NCBI RefSeq assembly: GCF_900101505.1
Contig: NZ_FMZI01000016.1
Coordinates: 39,506 to 103,505 of the forward strand
Source of the DNA: Antarctobacter albus
Lineage (GTDB): Bacteria; Pseudomonadota; Alphaproteobacteria; Rhodobacterales; Rhodobacteraceae
Reading direction: 5' to 3'
DNA: 64,000 nt
Below are positions 1 through 8,597 of the stretch, one piece after another. Under the pieces are notes generated by a model, which saw only the letters and a program-made list of their open reading frames with translations, was not told the origin of the DNA and ran no database searches. Made by a program: the position numbers and the translations under genes. Every line of letters starts with the position of its first letter. Positions within the stretch are counted from its first letter, which is position 1.

Positions 1-366
1 CTCGGATTCCTCGAAATAGGGCTGTGGCACCGTCACCAGCACATAGTCGCCAGAGCGTTTCACCGGGACCGAACCCAGGAAGGCGGCGGCGGAATTGCTG
101 GCGCCGGTAAAGGTGATCGGTTGCAGCGTGTCCATCAGGTCGGTCTTTTCGCCGCGATGAATGACATAGAACTCCTGCGGGCGCTCCAGGTCCATGACAT
201 GGCCGTTTTCGAAGGGGTGCCAGAACACCAGCTTGACCGGCACCTCACCGGGACGGTCGATCATCGCGTCGGTGGTGTATTCCAGCAGGAAATGCGCGGG
301 TGCCGCCGTGGGCAACGCCAGGAGCGCGCCAACAAGGGCCTGTTTTCCGGGGGCAAAAAAAGTCAC
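1..366 (-). CDS. DUF4198 domain-containing periplasmic protein (partial)
   Basis: Partial gene: it runs off the left edge, so only the first 122 codons are seen. The start is a GTG at 366 with an AAGGA ribosome site about 8 bases upstream; no in-frame ATG fits. The first 25 residues form a Sec-type signal peptide ending in a TAAPAH-like region, so the product is exported. What follows (EYTTDAMIDRPGEVPVKLVF, then HPFENGHVMDL) resembles DUF4198 proteins, periplasmic proteins often encoded beside nickel, cobalt or cobalamin uptake genes. The cobalamin riboswitch directly upstream on the same strand supports a role in cobalt or B12 supply. That role is inferred; the family has no firm biochemical activity. 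Confidence 0.75.
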   Translation of the reverse strand, partial: MTFFAPGKQALVGALLALPTAAPAHFLLEYTTDAMIDRPGEVPVKLVFWHPFENGHVMDLERPQEFYVIHRGEKTDLMDTLQPITFTGASNSAAAFLGSVPVKRSGDYVLVTVPQPYFEESE

Positions 367-504
367 TGATATCGTCCTTGTCCAGTCTGCGCCATCCCCG
401 GCGCAATGCGGTGGAGACGTGGGACAAGGCGGCCGGGGTCCGGACAGGACACAGGCCAGACGCTCACCCCGACGTCCGGTGGAGCCGTGGCCATCTGGGC
501 CGCG

Positions 505-690
505 GGTGTCCGGCAGGTCTCCTGACTCGCGGGTCTTTGCCTGGGCCTGCCTTCCCGGATTGCTCCAGTGGCGTCTTGGCCCGGCTCTCCGCTTACAGTT
601 GCGGGGGCAGTTGCCGGATTGGCGCGGATGCGCCGCACGGCATTCCCTCTTTCCCCCGGAAAGTCGCCTTTCCGGGACCGGTCACGGTTC
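505..690 (-). promoter_or_regulatory. cobalamin riboswitch
   Basis: Read on the minus strand the segment has the conserved blocks of the adenosylcobalamin riboswitch in order: GCCCCCGCAACTGTAAGCGG, then the B12-box core GCCACTGG (minus strand, about 565-575), a GGGAAGG segment, and the closing GAGTCAGGAGACCTGCC (512-528). It sits between the DUF4198 start (366) and the divergent sugar isomerase, so it should control the DUF4198 transcript, with expression expected to fall when cobalamin is plentiful. The outer boundaries are approximate because the P1 helix was not folded. Confidence 0.93.
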
Positions 691-826
691 TGTGTGTGAC
701 AGGTTCGCCAATGCGGGGCAATGGTCAAAGTGACAGGCCGGGGGGCTGTTTCGGTTTGACGGTTGACGGGGCGCGGCCGGAGGCGGATAGCTGTGGAAGA
801 CCGCTATCGCTAACGGAGGGCAGGGC

Positions 827-1516
827 ATGAAACGCTCGCGCATAAACGCCATCATGACGGAGGCGGACGAGATGATCCGTCGCCACGGGTTCACCCTGCC
901 GCCCTTTGCGCAATGGTCGCCAGAGGCCTTCGTGGCGCAGGCGGGCGCGGCGCGGCATGTCATCGACTCTCGTTGTGGTTGGGACATCACCGACTATGGC
1001 GCCGGGCGCTATGACGAGATGGGGCTGTTCCTGTTCACCCTGCGCAACGGGCTGCTGTCGGACCTGACCTCGGGGCGGGGGATGTGCTACGCGGAAAAGC
1101 TGCTGATCTCGAAACAGGACCAGCTTTCGCCGATGCACACCCATGTCATCAAGGCCGAGGACATCATCAACCGGGGTGGCGCGACGCTGGTGGTGGAGCT
1201 GTACGGATCTGACGACCAGGGCAATTTTGCCGAGGATCGCGGCGGCACCGTGATGTGTGACGGGATCGTGCACGACTATGTGGCGGGCGAAAAGCTGCAA
1301 CTGGCGCCGGGCGAAAGCGTGACCCTGCGGCCCGGCGACTGGCACGCCTTCTGGGGCGAGGGCGGCGACGTGCTGATCGGCGAGGTCAGCACCGTGAACG
1401 ACGACGAGACCGACAACATCTTTCGCGAACCGATCGGGCGCTTTTCCGACATCGAGGAGGACGAGGCGCCGCTGCACCTGCTGGTCAGCGACTACAAGGC
1501 CTGGCTGGGGGCCTGA
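827..1516 (+). CDS. D-lyxose isomerase family sugar isomerase
   Basis: 229-residue cupin-fold protein of the D-lyxose/D-mannose ketol-isomerase family (EC 5.3.1.15 type), expected to interconvert aldose and ketose sugars in the cytoplasm using Mn2+. The metal site is visible as H104 and H106 in HTHVIKAEDIINRGG, with E111 following, and a C-terminal RPGDWHAFWGEG supplies the distal His. The length is normal for the family. The ATG at 827 has a GGAG-like site (cggaggg) upstream. It stands 65 bp ahead of an aldo/keto reductase and probably shares a sugar-related transcript with it. Substrate specificity cannot be read from the sequence. Confidence 0.85.
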   Translation: MKRSRINAIMTEADEMIRRHGFTLPPFAQWSPEAFVAQAGAARHVIDSRCGWDITDYGAGRYDEMGLFLFTLRNGLLSDLTSGRGMCYAEKLLISKQDQLSPMHTHVIKAEDIINRGGATLVVELYGSDDQGNFAEDRGGTVMCDGIVHDYVAGEKLQLAPGESVTLRPGDWHAFWGEGGDVLIGEVSTVNDDETDNIFREPIGRFSDIEEDEAPLHLLVSDYKAWLGA

Positions 1517-1581
1517 GGCCGGGACTTGCCAATGCGGGAGGCGGGCGCCACTCTGCGCCCGTCGGCAAGAGGGGGCAGGAC

Positions 1582-2586
1582 ATGCTGAGACGGGCACTAG
1601 GACAGGGTGGGCCGGAGGTATCGGCGCTGGGCATCGGGGCGATGTCCTTTGCGGGTTTTTACGGCGCGGTGAGCGAGGACGAGAGCCACGCGGTGCTGGA
1701 TGCGGCGCTGGACGCCGGGGTCGATCACATCGACACCTCGAACGTCTATGGCATGGGCAAATCCGAAGAGATCATCGGCAGCTTCCTGAAACGCTACGCG
1801 GGCAAGGGCGGCACCCCGTTCCGCATCGCCACCAAGGCCGGGATCACCCGCGACCCGGACACGGGCGCGCGCATTTTCGACAATACCGCCGCCCACCTTG
1901 AGGCGGAGCTGGACAAGAGCCTGCAACGGCTGGGGCTGGAGCGGGTCGACCTGTTTTACGTCCATCGCCGCGATCCCCGGATCGAGATCGAGGAGGTGAC
2001 GGAGTCGCTGGCGGCGCTGATCCGCAAGGGCAAGATCGCCTCTTTCGGCTATTCCGAGATCGCCCCCACCAGCCTGCGCCGCGCCGCCGCCGTGCATCCG
2101 GTGGCCGCCGTGCAATCGGAGTATTCACTGCAGACGCGCCTGCCCGAGATGGGCCTGTTGCAGGCCTGCGAAGAGCTGGGCACCGCGCTGGTTGCCTTTT
2201 CGCCGGTGGGCCGGGCGCTCTTGTCCGATACGCCGCCGACGCCGGAACGGGTGGCGGCGGCGGGGTTCCTCAAGGTCAATCCGCGCTTCATCGGCGGCAA
2301 CCTGGAACGCAACATCGCCGCCAGCCAAGGCTTGCGCGACCTGGCCGCAGAGGCGGGTTACGCCACGGCGACGCTGGCCATCGCCTGGGTGTTGTCGCAG
2401 GGGCGGACGGTGCACGCGATCCCCGGCACCCGCAGCCCGGGGCACCTGCACGAACTGGTGCGCGGGGCCTCGATGATGCTGGGCGACGACCTCAAGGCCG
2501 AAATCGAGCGCCGCCTGCCGCTGGGCTGGGCGCATGGGTCGCGCTATTCGGCAGAGCAGTGGATCGGCCCGGAATCCTATGGCTGA
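1582..2586 (+). CDS. aldo/keto reductase
   Basis: 334-residue TIM-barrel NAD(P)H-dependent oxidoreductase. Family features: an N-terminal LGIGAMSFAGFYG strand, the catalytic Asp-Tyr pair in HIDTSNVYGMGKSEE, a later Lys (TKAG), His in DLFYVHRRDP, and the C-terminal cofactor region AIPGTRSPGHLHE. It is closest in style to the AKR11/13 or YakC-like group. The start ATG at 1582 follows a GGGGGCAGGAC stretch. It lies between the sugar isomerase and an FAH-family hydrolase on the same strand with short gaps, which suggests one catabolic operon. The substrate is unknown. Confidence 0.9.
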   Translation: MLRRALGQGGPEVSALGIGAMSFAGFYGAVSEDESHAVLDAALDAGVDHIDTSNVYGMGKSEEIIGSFLKRYAGKGGTPFRIATKAGITRDPDTGARIFDNTAAHLEAELDKSLQRLGLERVDLFYVHRRDPRIEIEEVTESLAALIRKGKIASFGYSEIAPTSLRRAAAVHPVAAVQSEYSLQTRLPEMGLLQACEELGTALVAFSPVGRALLSDTPPTPERVAAAGFLKVNPRFIGGNLERNIAASQGLRDLAAEAGYATATLAIAWVLSQGRTVHAIPGTRSPGHLHELVRGASMMLGDDLKAEIERRLPLGWAHGSRYSAEQWIGPESYG

Positions 2587-2618
2587 GCCCGGCCTTCCCA
2601 AACACGAGGACAGTTGAC

Positions 2619-3314
2619 ATGGATTACGTTTTCCCGCCCGCACCGCAGGCCGGTGCCGCCGTCGCAGGCAGCGCGGCGCGTTTCCCGGTGCGCCGGATCT
2701 TTTGCGTCGGGCGCAACTATGCCGCCCATGTGCGCGAGATGGGCAAGGACCCGGACCGCGATCCGCCGTTCTTCTTCACCAAGCACGCGGGCGCATTGGT
2801 CGACAGCGGCGCGACCGTGCCCTATCCGCCCGAGACCGGCGATTTTCACCACGAGGCGGAAATGGTGGTGGCCATCGGCACGGGCGGGCGCGACATCGCC
2901 GAGGCGGACGCGCTGTCCCATGTCTGGGGCTATGCCGTGGGCAACGACCTGACCCGGCGCGACCTGCAGGCCGAGGCCAAGAAACAGGGGCGGCCCTGGG
3001 ACTGGGCCAAGGATTTCGATGCCTCCGCCGTGGTCGGCCCGGTGCATCCGGTGGCCTCGGTCGGCCATCCGGACAAGGGGGCGATCCGGCTGACCGTCAA
3101 CGGCGAGACGCGCCAGGACGGCGACCTGGCCGAGATGATCTGGACCGTGCCCGAGGTGATCTCGATCCTGTCGCACTCGATGAAACTGGCCCCCGGCGAC
3201 CTGATCATGACCGGGACGCCCGCGGGCGTGGGCGCGCTGGCGCCCGGGGACATCTGCGTGGTCGAAATCGCGGGGCTGGGCCGGATCGAAACGTTGATCG
3301 GCCCGCGCGGCTGA
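2619..3314 (+). CDS. fumarylacetoacetate hydrolase family protein
   Basis: 231-residue FAH C-terminal-domain protein, the size of acylpyruvases and fumarylpyruvate hydrolases (C-C bond hydrolysis of 2,4-diketo acids, Mg2+ dependent). Visible motifs: FCVGRNYAAHVREMG near the N-terminus, FFTKHAGALV, the metal-binding acidic set in FHHEAEMVVAIG, the GNDLTRRDLQ strand, and the C-terminal MTGTPAGVG. The ATG at 2619 is preferred over an upstream in-frame ATG at 2559, because the latter would place 20 unconserved residues inside the preceding gene. It follows the aldo/keto reductase by 32 bp. The precise substrate (fumarylpyruvate, acylpyruvate or oxaloacetate) is unresolved. Confidence 0.88.
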   Translation: MDYVFPPAPQAGAAVAGSAARFPVRRIFCVGRNYAAHVREMGKDPDRDPPFFFTKHAGALVDSGATVPYPPETGDFHHEAEMVVAIGTGGRDIAEADALSHVWGYAVGNDLTRRDLQAEAKKQGRPWDWAKDFDASAVVGPVHPVASVGHPDKGAIRLTVNGETRQDGDLAEMIWTVPEVISILSHSMKLAPGDLIMTGTPAGVGALAPGDICVVEIAGLGRIETLIGPRG

Positions 3315-3586
3315 GGCGGCGCCCGGTTTCCGGGCCATCCGGGTGACGCAACGACACCCTGCGTCAAAAAACTTGCCAGCCCGGATATTCGGGCGCACGC
3401 TCGTCGGAATTTCCCGTGTCCGGATTTTCTGATGAGTGTTTCTGTTCGCGCCCCCCTGGGGCGCCCGCACGCCCGACCCGCAAGGGCCTCAAGACCTGAA
3501 ATCGCAACGGGCCGCGCCACGGCAAGGCCCAAACGAGGCGCCAAGTAGTGCGGCCCCCCGCCGTTGGCAGGGGGAGGTCCGGCGTC

Positions 3587-4648
3587 GTGTCCGACACCGG
3601 GCGATACCGCAATTTCGACACTCTGCGCCTGTGGGCGGCGGTGGCGGTGGTGCTGTCGCACAGTTTCCTGATCGCCACCGGGACCGAGGACGGAGACCTG
3701 TTCAAAGTGCTGACCGGCGAGGTCGCAGGCTTCTACGCGGTGCAGGTGTTCTTTGTGCTCAGCGGTTTCCTGGTCACGCGCAGCCGGTTCGCCTGTGACA
3801 GCTCGTGGGATTATGCGCGCAGGCGTTTCCTGCGGGTCTACCCGGCCTACGCGGTCAGCGTGTTGCTTGTCTTTCTCCTGGTGCCGTTCCTGATTGACGG
3901 GGCCGGCGCGCATCTGGCGGATGAGCGAACCTGGCGGAACCTGCTGAGGACGCTGGCCGCGGATTCCACCCGGGCGAAAGTGCCGGAGTTCACCTATTAC
4001 GATGCCCCGGTGGGGGAGAGCCTCAACCCGGTCTACTGGACCATCGAGGCCGAGGTGCTGCTGTACCTGCTGGTTGGCCTGCTGTATGCGCTGCGGCTGC
4101 TGACGCTGCCGGGCTGCCTGTTTTTCCTGGTGCTTGCCATCTGGGTGCGGCTGTTTGCGCCTTTCGCCGACGACCTGCACCGCTGGGCCTTGCAGTACGG
4201 TGCGCCCGGGTTCTTTTCCGGGGCCGTGATGTGGTTCGTCTTTCGCCACCACAGGCCACGGGCGTGGGTCGCCGCTCTGCTGGCGGTGGTGACGCTGGCG
4301 GGGATCTTCCTGTCGGATGCCACCCGTGTCCTGTTCCCGGTCTTCGCGGCCTATCCGCTTCTCTGGCTGGGCAGTCGCGGGGCGCCGGATCTTGGAAACT
4401 GGACGCGCGCGGGTGACCTGTCCTACGGCATCTACCTGTTCGGCTGGCCGGTCCAGCAGGTGATCCGTTCGATCACCGGGCCGATGGAGGGCTGGAGTTT
4501 CTTCTTCCTTTGTCTCGGCCCGGTCCTGCTGGCGGGCTGGCTGTCCTGGCACCTGATCGAACGTCCCGCCCTGCGGCTGAAGGCAGGTGCGGGCGTCACG
4601 CCTCCTGGCCGTCGGGCAGGGGAAACAGCAGGTCGTAGGCCCAGTTGA
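3587..4648 (+). CDS. acyltransferase 3 family membrane protein
   Basis: About 353-residue integral membrane acyltransferase (Acyltransferase_3/OafA type), which typically O-acylates surface polysaccharides. The N-terminus FDTLRLWAAVAVVLSHS carries the conserved Arg and His of the family, followed by FYAVQVFFVLSGFL and RRRFLRVYPAY. About ten hydrophobic segments follow, ending LSYGIYLFGWPVQQ. A GTG at 3587 with GGGAGG upstream is the chosen start; an earlier in-frame GTG at 3548 is possible. The 3' end overlaps the convergent PACE transporter by 53 bp. The acylated substrate cannot be inferred here because no polysaccharide cluster is present. Confidence 0.88.
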   Translation: MSDTGRYRNFDTLRLWAAVAVVLSHSFLIATGTEDGDLFKVLTGEVAGFYAVQVFFVLSGFLVTRSRFACDSSWDYARRRFLRVYPAYAVSVLLVFLLVPFLIDGAGAHLADERTWRNLLRTLAADSTRAKVPEFTYYDAPVGESLNPVYWTIEAEVLLYLLVGLLYALRLLTLPGCLFFLVLAIWVRLFAPFADDLHRWALQYGAPGFFSGAVMWFVFRHHRPRAWVAALLAVVTLAGIFLSDATRVLFPVFAAYPLLWLGSRGAPDLGNWTRAGDLSYGIYLFGWPVQQVIRSITGPMEGWSFFFLCLGPVLLAGWLSWHLIERPALRLKAGAGVTPPGRRAGETAGRRPS

Positions 4649-5021
4649 ACGCGAAGGCATAGACCAGGAAGAAGGCGGCAAAGGACAGGTCCATCACCAG
4701 CGCCTGCCAAAGCGAGATGTCCAGATACCAGGCCATGAAAGGCATGAGCAGCGCCAGCAGCCCGGCCTCGAACAGCACCGCGTGCAGCAGCCGCAGGCGC
4801 AGAGTCTTGGCCGTGGTGCCGCGCCGGTGGTGCAGCACCCGGTCGAACCCGGAATTGTAGAGAATGTTCCACAGCGTCGCGATCGCGGACCCGACAAGAC
4901 TGACCGCGCCGATGTCATGGGCGGGCATGTGAAAGGCGATCGTGCTAAGGGGGACGATCAGGACAAGAGCAAGGATTTCAAAGCAAAGCGCGTGGCGCAG
5001 ACGGTCAAGCGGGGGGCGCAT
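4596..5021 (-). CDS. PACE family efflux transporter
   Basis: 141-residue protein with two tandem bacterial transmembrane pair (BTP) units, four helices in all, as in the proteobacterial antimicrobial compound efflux family (AceI type). The N-terminus RPPLDRLRHALCFEILAL and the mid-protein WNILYNSGFDRVLHH match the family's duplicated signatures; the second unit repeats the pattern as RLLHAVLFEAGLLALLMPF and FNWAYDLLFP. Such proteins export biocides or short diamines using the proton gradient. The gene is monocistronic on the minus strand and ends inside the acyltransferase 3' end. The native substrate is unknown. Confidence 0.9.
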   Translation of the reverse strand: MRPPLDRLRHALCFEILALVLIVPLSTIAFHMPAHDIGAVSLVGSAIATLWNILYNSGFDRVLHHRRGTTAKTLRLRLLHAVLFEAGLLALLMPFMAWYLDISLWQALVMDLSFAAFFLVYAFAFNWAYDLLFPLPDGQEA

Positions 5022-5145
5022 GGCAACCTCCTGGAAATTGCCGGGCCGTCCCGGGACTGTTCCATCGCTGGAGGTCGTCCTCTTCCGTCTAGATGGGACA
5101 GACTGACTTGGGGTTCAAGCCTGCCGTCAGAGGTTTTTTTCTACT

Positions 5146-5173
5146 CCCGGCGGCCCTGTCGCGGGCCGCCGGG
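5146..5173 (-). terminator. stem-loop downstream of hemN
   Basis: A perfect 11-bp inverted repeat (CCCGGCGGCCC / GGGCCGCCGGG) with a six-base loop lies 9 bp beyond the hemN stop. There is no U tract on the minus strand, so it may be a 3' stabiliser or a Rho-assisted terminator rather than a classic intrinsic one. Confidence 0.5.
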
Positions 5174-5181
5174 GGCCTGTG

Positions 5182-6537
5182 TCAGGAGGCCTGGCTGTAA
5201 CGCGCGCCGTCTGGCGTGTAGCCGTCGAACAGGCGCGCCACCATCCGCGTCAGGGCGCGGCCCTCGGGGGGGATGGCCAGGGTGTCGTCGCCAAGCGTGA
5301 CGAGGTCGCCGAACCTTTCGGCGGCCCGGGTCATTTCCCCCCGCAGGCCGTCGGCTTCGGGGCCGAACTCTGCCCGCAGCGCGTCCAGGTCCAGCCGGAA
5401 ATCGCACATGATCATCTCGATCGCGCGGGCGCGCAGCAGGTCGTCGCCGGTCATCACATGGCCGCGCGCGCCCGCCAGGTCCCCGGCCTCGATCCGCTGG
5501 ACATAGGCGGGTGTCGCCGGGGCGTTCTGGACAAAGCCCGTCGGCAGGCGCGAGATCGACGAGGCGCCAAGCCCGATCAACGTGGCACAGCGGTCGTCGA
5601 CATAGCCCTGGAAGTTGCGGCGGAGGTGCCCGGTGCGGGCGGCCAGGGCCAGCCCGTCGTCGGGGCGGGCGAAATGGTCGATGCCGATGCTGTCGAACCC
5701 GGCCTCGGCAAAGCGGCGCGCGGCCAGTTCCGCCAGCTGGTAGCGTTCCACCTCATGCGGCAGCGTGGCCTCGTCGATCAGTTTCTGCCGCTTGGACATC
5801 CAGGGGACATGGGCATAGCCGAACAGCGCGATGCGGTCCGGTGCCAGCTCCAGCACCTTGGCCACGGTGTCGTTCAGCCGCGCCGCGTCCTGGTGCGGCA
5901 GGCCATAAACCAGGTCGGCGTTCAGCGAGCGAATGCCCGCCGCGCGCAGATCCTCGACGCAGGCGCGGGTCACGTCGAAGGGCTGCAGCCGCCCGATGGC
6001 CTCTTGCACCACCGGGTCGAAATCCTGGATGCCGATGCTGGCGCGGTTCATGCCCTCGGCGGCCAGTGCGGCAATCTTGGCCCGGTCCACCATCGTCGGG
6101 TCGATCTCGACCGAGAACTCGCAATCCTCGGTGGGCGGGATCACCGCCTTGACCGCCTGTGCCAGCCGGTGGATCAGCGCCGGCGGCAGGATCGTGGGCG
6201 TGCCGCCGCCCCAGTGCATCCGGCCCATGCGCAGGCCCGGTGGCAGGGTGTCCTTCAGCAGGGCCAGTTCCTGTTCCAGCGTGCCGATGTAGCTTTCGAC
6301 CGGGGCCAGCGTCTGCGTGCCCTGGGTGCGGCAGGCGCAGAACCAGCACAGGCGTTCGCAAAAGGGGATGTGGATATAGACCGAGACCGGCACATCCGGG
6401 TCCAGCGCGGCCAGCGCTTGCGCCTGGTCCGTGGCGCCGACCTGCGGGGTAAAGACCGGGGCGGTCGGGTAAGAGGTATAGCGGGGCACCCGGGCGTCGA
6501 AGAGGCCGAGGGATCTGAGGCGGTCGATCTGTTTCAT
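5182..6537 (-). CDS. hemN: oxygen-independent coproporphyrinogen III oxidase HemN
   Basis: 451-residue radical SAM enzyme that converts coproporphyrinogen III to protoporphyrinogen IX under low oxygen in haem and bacteriochlorophyll synthesis. The Fe4S4 cluster motif is C60-x3-C64-x2-C67 with a fourth Cys at 69 (HIPFCERLCWFCAC), preceded by RYTSYPTAP typical of HemN. Downstream are the SAM-binding MHWGGGTPT and SVEIDP. The start chosen is ATG 6537; the open frame continues upstream antisense to dusA, but nothing there resembles HemN. Length matches true HemN rather than HemW-like homologues. A possible Fnr-type half-palindrome lies 35 bp upstream. Confidence 0.95.
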   Translation of the reverse strand: MKQIDRLRSLGLFDARVPRYTSYPTAPVFTPQVGATDQAQALAALDPDVPVSVYIHIPFCERLCWFCACRTQGTQTLAPVESYIGTLEQELALLKDTLPPGLRMGRMHWGGGTPTILPPALIHRLAQAVKAVIPPTEDCEFSVEIDPTMVDRAKIAALAAEGMNRASIGIQDFDPVVQEAIGRLQPFDVTRACVEDLRAAGIRSLNADLVYGLPHQDAARLNDTVAKVLELAPDRIALFGYAHVPWMSKRQKLIDEATLPHEVERYQLAELAARRFAEAGFDSIGIDHFARPDDGLALAARTGHLRRNFQGYVDDRCATLIGLGASSISRLPTGFVQNAPATPAYVQRIEAGDLAGARGHVMTGDDLLRARAIEMIMCDFRLDLDALRAEFGPEADGLRGEMTRAAERFGDLVTLGDDTLAIPPEGRALTRMVARLFDGYTPDGARYSQAS

Positions 6538-6571
6538 GTCTTCCCCATGCGCCTTTCGCGGGCCGCGCACT

Positions 6572-6585
6572 TTGCGCCTGATCAA
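6572..6585 (-). promoter_or_regulatory. possible Fnr/FnrL site upstream of hemN
   Basis: On the minus strand the 14-mer reads TTGAT-CAGG-CGCAA. The left half is a perfect Fnr half-site and the right half (consensus ATCAA) differs at two positions. Position and target gene fit an oxygen-responsive control, but the match is imperfect, so the site is tentative. Confidence 0.35.
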
Positions 6586-6780
6586 CTTCGCTTGCGAAAA
6601 TGCCGGGGCCGCGCGGGCCTGTCGTTCCGATCTGGCCCAGACGGGCGCGACAGGGTACCCCGTCCGGACCGTGGATTCGCGCGTCCGGTTGGGGCTGAAA
6701 AGCCTTTCGGAAGCTGCTAGGGAATGGCGGTCATCGCGCGTGGCACCAGGATGCACAGGGCCAGAGGAGCAGGTGGAGAC

Positions 6781-7776
6781 ATGAGAGCAGAGGTAGTTTC
6801 GGCCGCCCGCCTGTCCGTGGCACCCATGATGGACTGGACCGACAGGCATTGCCGCTATTTCCACCGGCTGATCTCGGGCCGTGCGCTGCTTTACACAGAG
6901 ATGGTGACGGCTCCCGCGCTGGTGCGCGGTGGGGCGCTGCACCTGCTGGACTTCGATCCTTCGGAACATCCCGTGGCGCTGCAGCTGGGCGGGTCGGACC
7001 CGCGCGAACTGGCGCAGGCCGCGAAACTGGGCCATGCGGCGGGCTATGACGAGATCAACCTGAACTGCGGCTGCCCGTCCGACCGGGTGCAATCGGGCAC
7101 CTTCGGCGCGGTGCTGATGAAACACCCGCAGACCGTCGTCGACTGTGTCAGTGCGATGCAGGATGCGGTGGATGTCGAGGTGACGGTGAAATGCCGCATC
7201 GGCGTCGACGACCAGAACCCCGAGGAGGTCCTGCCCGAGTTCCTCGCCCGGCTGGGCGCCGTGGGCTGTTCGCGCATCATCATTCACGCGCGCAAGGCTT
7301 GGCTGCAGGGGCTGAGCCCCAAGGAAAACCGTGACATTCCCCCGCTGGACTATGACCTGGTGCAACGGATGCGGGGCCTGTTCCCGCACCTGCATCTGTC
7401 GGTCAACGGCGGCATCACCGATCTCGACCAGGCGGCGGCCTTCCTTGAACAGGGCCTGGACGGCGTCATGGTGGGCCGCGCCGCCTATCAGCAGCCCTGG
7501 GACATCCTCGGCGAGGCGGATGCGTGGATCTGGGGCGACGCCCGGGACCAGACCGCCGAGGGCGTGGCCCGCGCCATGCTGCCCTACATCGAGGCGCATC
7601 TGGCGGCAGGCGGCAAGCTGCACCAGGTCACGCGGCACATGCTTGGCCTCTTTTCGGGCCGCCCGGGCGCACGGCGCTGGCGGCAGGTACTCTCGACCGG
7701 GGCCACGCGCGAGGGCGCGGGGCCGGAGCTTGTCGAAGAGGCGCTTTCACATATCGGACCAGCAAAGGCGGCCTGA
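6781..7776 (+). CDS. dusA: tRNA-dihydrouridine(20/20a) synthase DusA
   Basis: 331-residue flavoenzyme that reduces uridines 20 and 20a in the tRNA D-loop using FMN and NADPH. Motifs: the N-terminal SVAPMMDWTDRHCRYF of DusA, catalytic C98 in NLNCGCPSDRV, KCRIGVDD, IHARKAWLQGLSPKENR, and the FMN phosphate site VNGGITD / GLDGVMVGRAAYQ. The ATG at 6781 follows AGGTGGAGAC. It is followed after 5 bp by a TauE/SafE permease and probably co-transcribed with it, though the two functions are unrelated. Confidence 0.96.
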   Translation: MRAEVVSAARLSVAPMMDWTDRHCRYFHRLISGRALLYTEMVTAPALVRGGALHLLDFDPSEHPVALQLGGSDPRELAQAAKLGHAAGYDEINLNCGCPSDRVQSGTFGAVLMKHPQTVVDCVSAMQDAVDVEVTVKCRIGVDDQNPEEVLPEFLARLGAVGCSRIIIHARKAWLQGLSPKENRDIPPLDYDLVQRMRGLFPHLHLSVNGGITDLDQAAAFLEQGLDGVMVGRAAYQQPWDILGEADAWIWGDARDQTAEGVARAMLPYIEAHLAAGGKLHQVTRHMLGLFSGRPGARRWRQVLSTGATREGAGPELVEEALSHIGPAKAA

Positions 7777-7781
7777 ACAAC

Positions 7782-8597
7782 ATGGATCTTTCGGTACTTC
7801 TGCCCCTCGTGGGCATCCTGGTGGTGGCGGCGGGTTTCGCCGGTATCCTGGCAGGTCTTTTCGGCGTGGGGGGCGGGATCATCCTGGTCCCGGCCTATTT
7901 CTACGTCTTCTCAGCAACGGGGTTTGACGGGCCGCAGCTGATGCAGATCTGCCTGGCGACCTCGCTGGCCTCGATCATCGTGACCTCGACCCGCTCGGTC
8001 ATGGCGCACAACAAACGCGGCGCGGTGGACTGGGACATCCTGAAATCCTGGGCGCCGGGGATCGCGCTGGGCGCGGTGGTGGGCGTGCTGATCGCCGCCG
8101 GGCTGCGCTCGGACGCGCTGGCGGTGATCTTTGCCGTGCTGGCGACGATCGTGGGGATCTACCTGGCCTTCGGGCGCAAGGACTGGCGCATCGCGCCGCA
8201 GATGCCGGGGACGGTGACGCGGTCCATCCTGTCGCCGGTGCTCGGGTTCCTCTCGGTGCTGATGGGGATCGGCGGTGGCAGTTTCGGCGTGCCGCTGATG
8301 ACGCTCTACAGCGTGCCGATGCACCGGGCGGTGGCGACGGCGGCGGGCTTTGGCCTGCTGATCGCGGTGCCCTCGGTGCTGGGGTTCCTCTTCGTGCAGG
8401 TCGATGGCGCACCGCCCTGGACCCTGGGCGCGGTCAATGGCCCGGCCTTCCTGATCACCATCTGCATGACGGTGCTGACGGCGCCCCTTGGTGCAAAGCT
8501 GGCGCATGCGCTGGACGCGATGGTGCTGCGGCGGATCTTTGCGGTCTTCATCCTGATCGTCGCGGCCAACATGATGCGCGAGGCGCTGTGGGGCTGA
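7782..8597 (+). CDS. sulfite exporter TauE/SafE family permease
   Basis: 271-residue polytopic membrane protein of the TauE/SafE (DUF81) family. Two homologous halves each begin with a glycine-rich loop: FAGILAGLFGVGGGIILVP near residue 20 and LMGIGGGSFGVPLMTLYSVP in the second half; about eight hydrophobic segments are visible. Members export sulfite, sulfoacetate or other organosulfonates and carboxylates. The gene starts 5 bp after dusA and overlaps the next gene by 10 bp, indicating translational coupling downstream. The substrate is not determinable from this context. Confidence 0.9.
   Translation: MDLSVLLPLVGILVVAAGFAGILAGLFGVGGGIILVPAYFYVFSATGFDGPQLMQICLATSLASIIVTSTRSVMAHNKRGAVDWDILKSWAPGIALGAVVGVLIAAGLRSDALAVIFAVLATIVGIYLAFGRKDWRIAPQMPGTVTRSILSPVLGFLSVLMGIGGGSFGVPLMTLYSVPMHRAVATAAGFGLLIAVPSVLGFLFVQVDGAPPWTLGAVNGPAFLITICMTVLTAPLGAKLAHALDAMVLRRIFAVFILIVAANMMREALWG

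Noticed and set aside
6538..7638. The minus-strand extension of the hemN frame over dusA (818 codons in total)
   Set aside because: HemN homology begins only at the ATG at 6537; the extension is antisense to dusA and lacks conserved residues.
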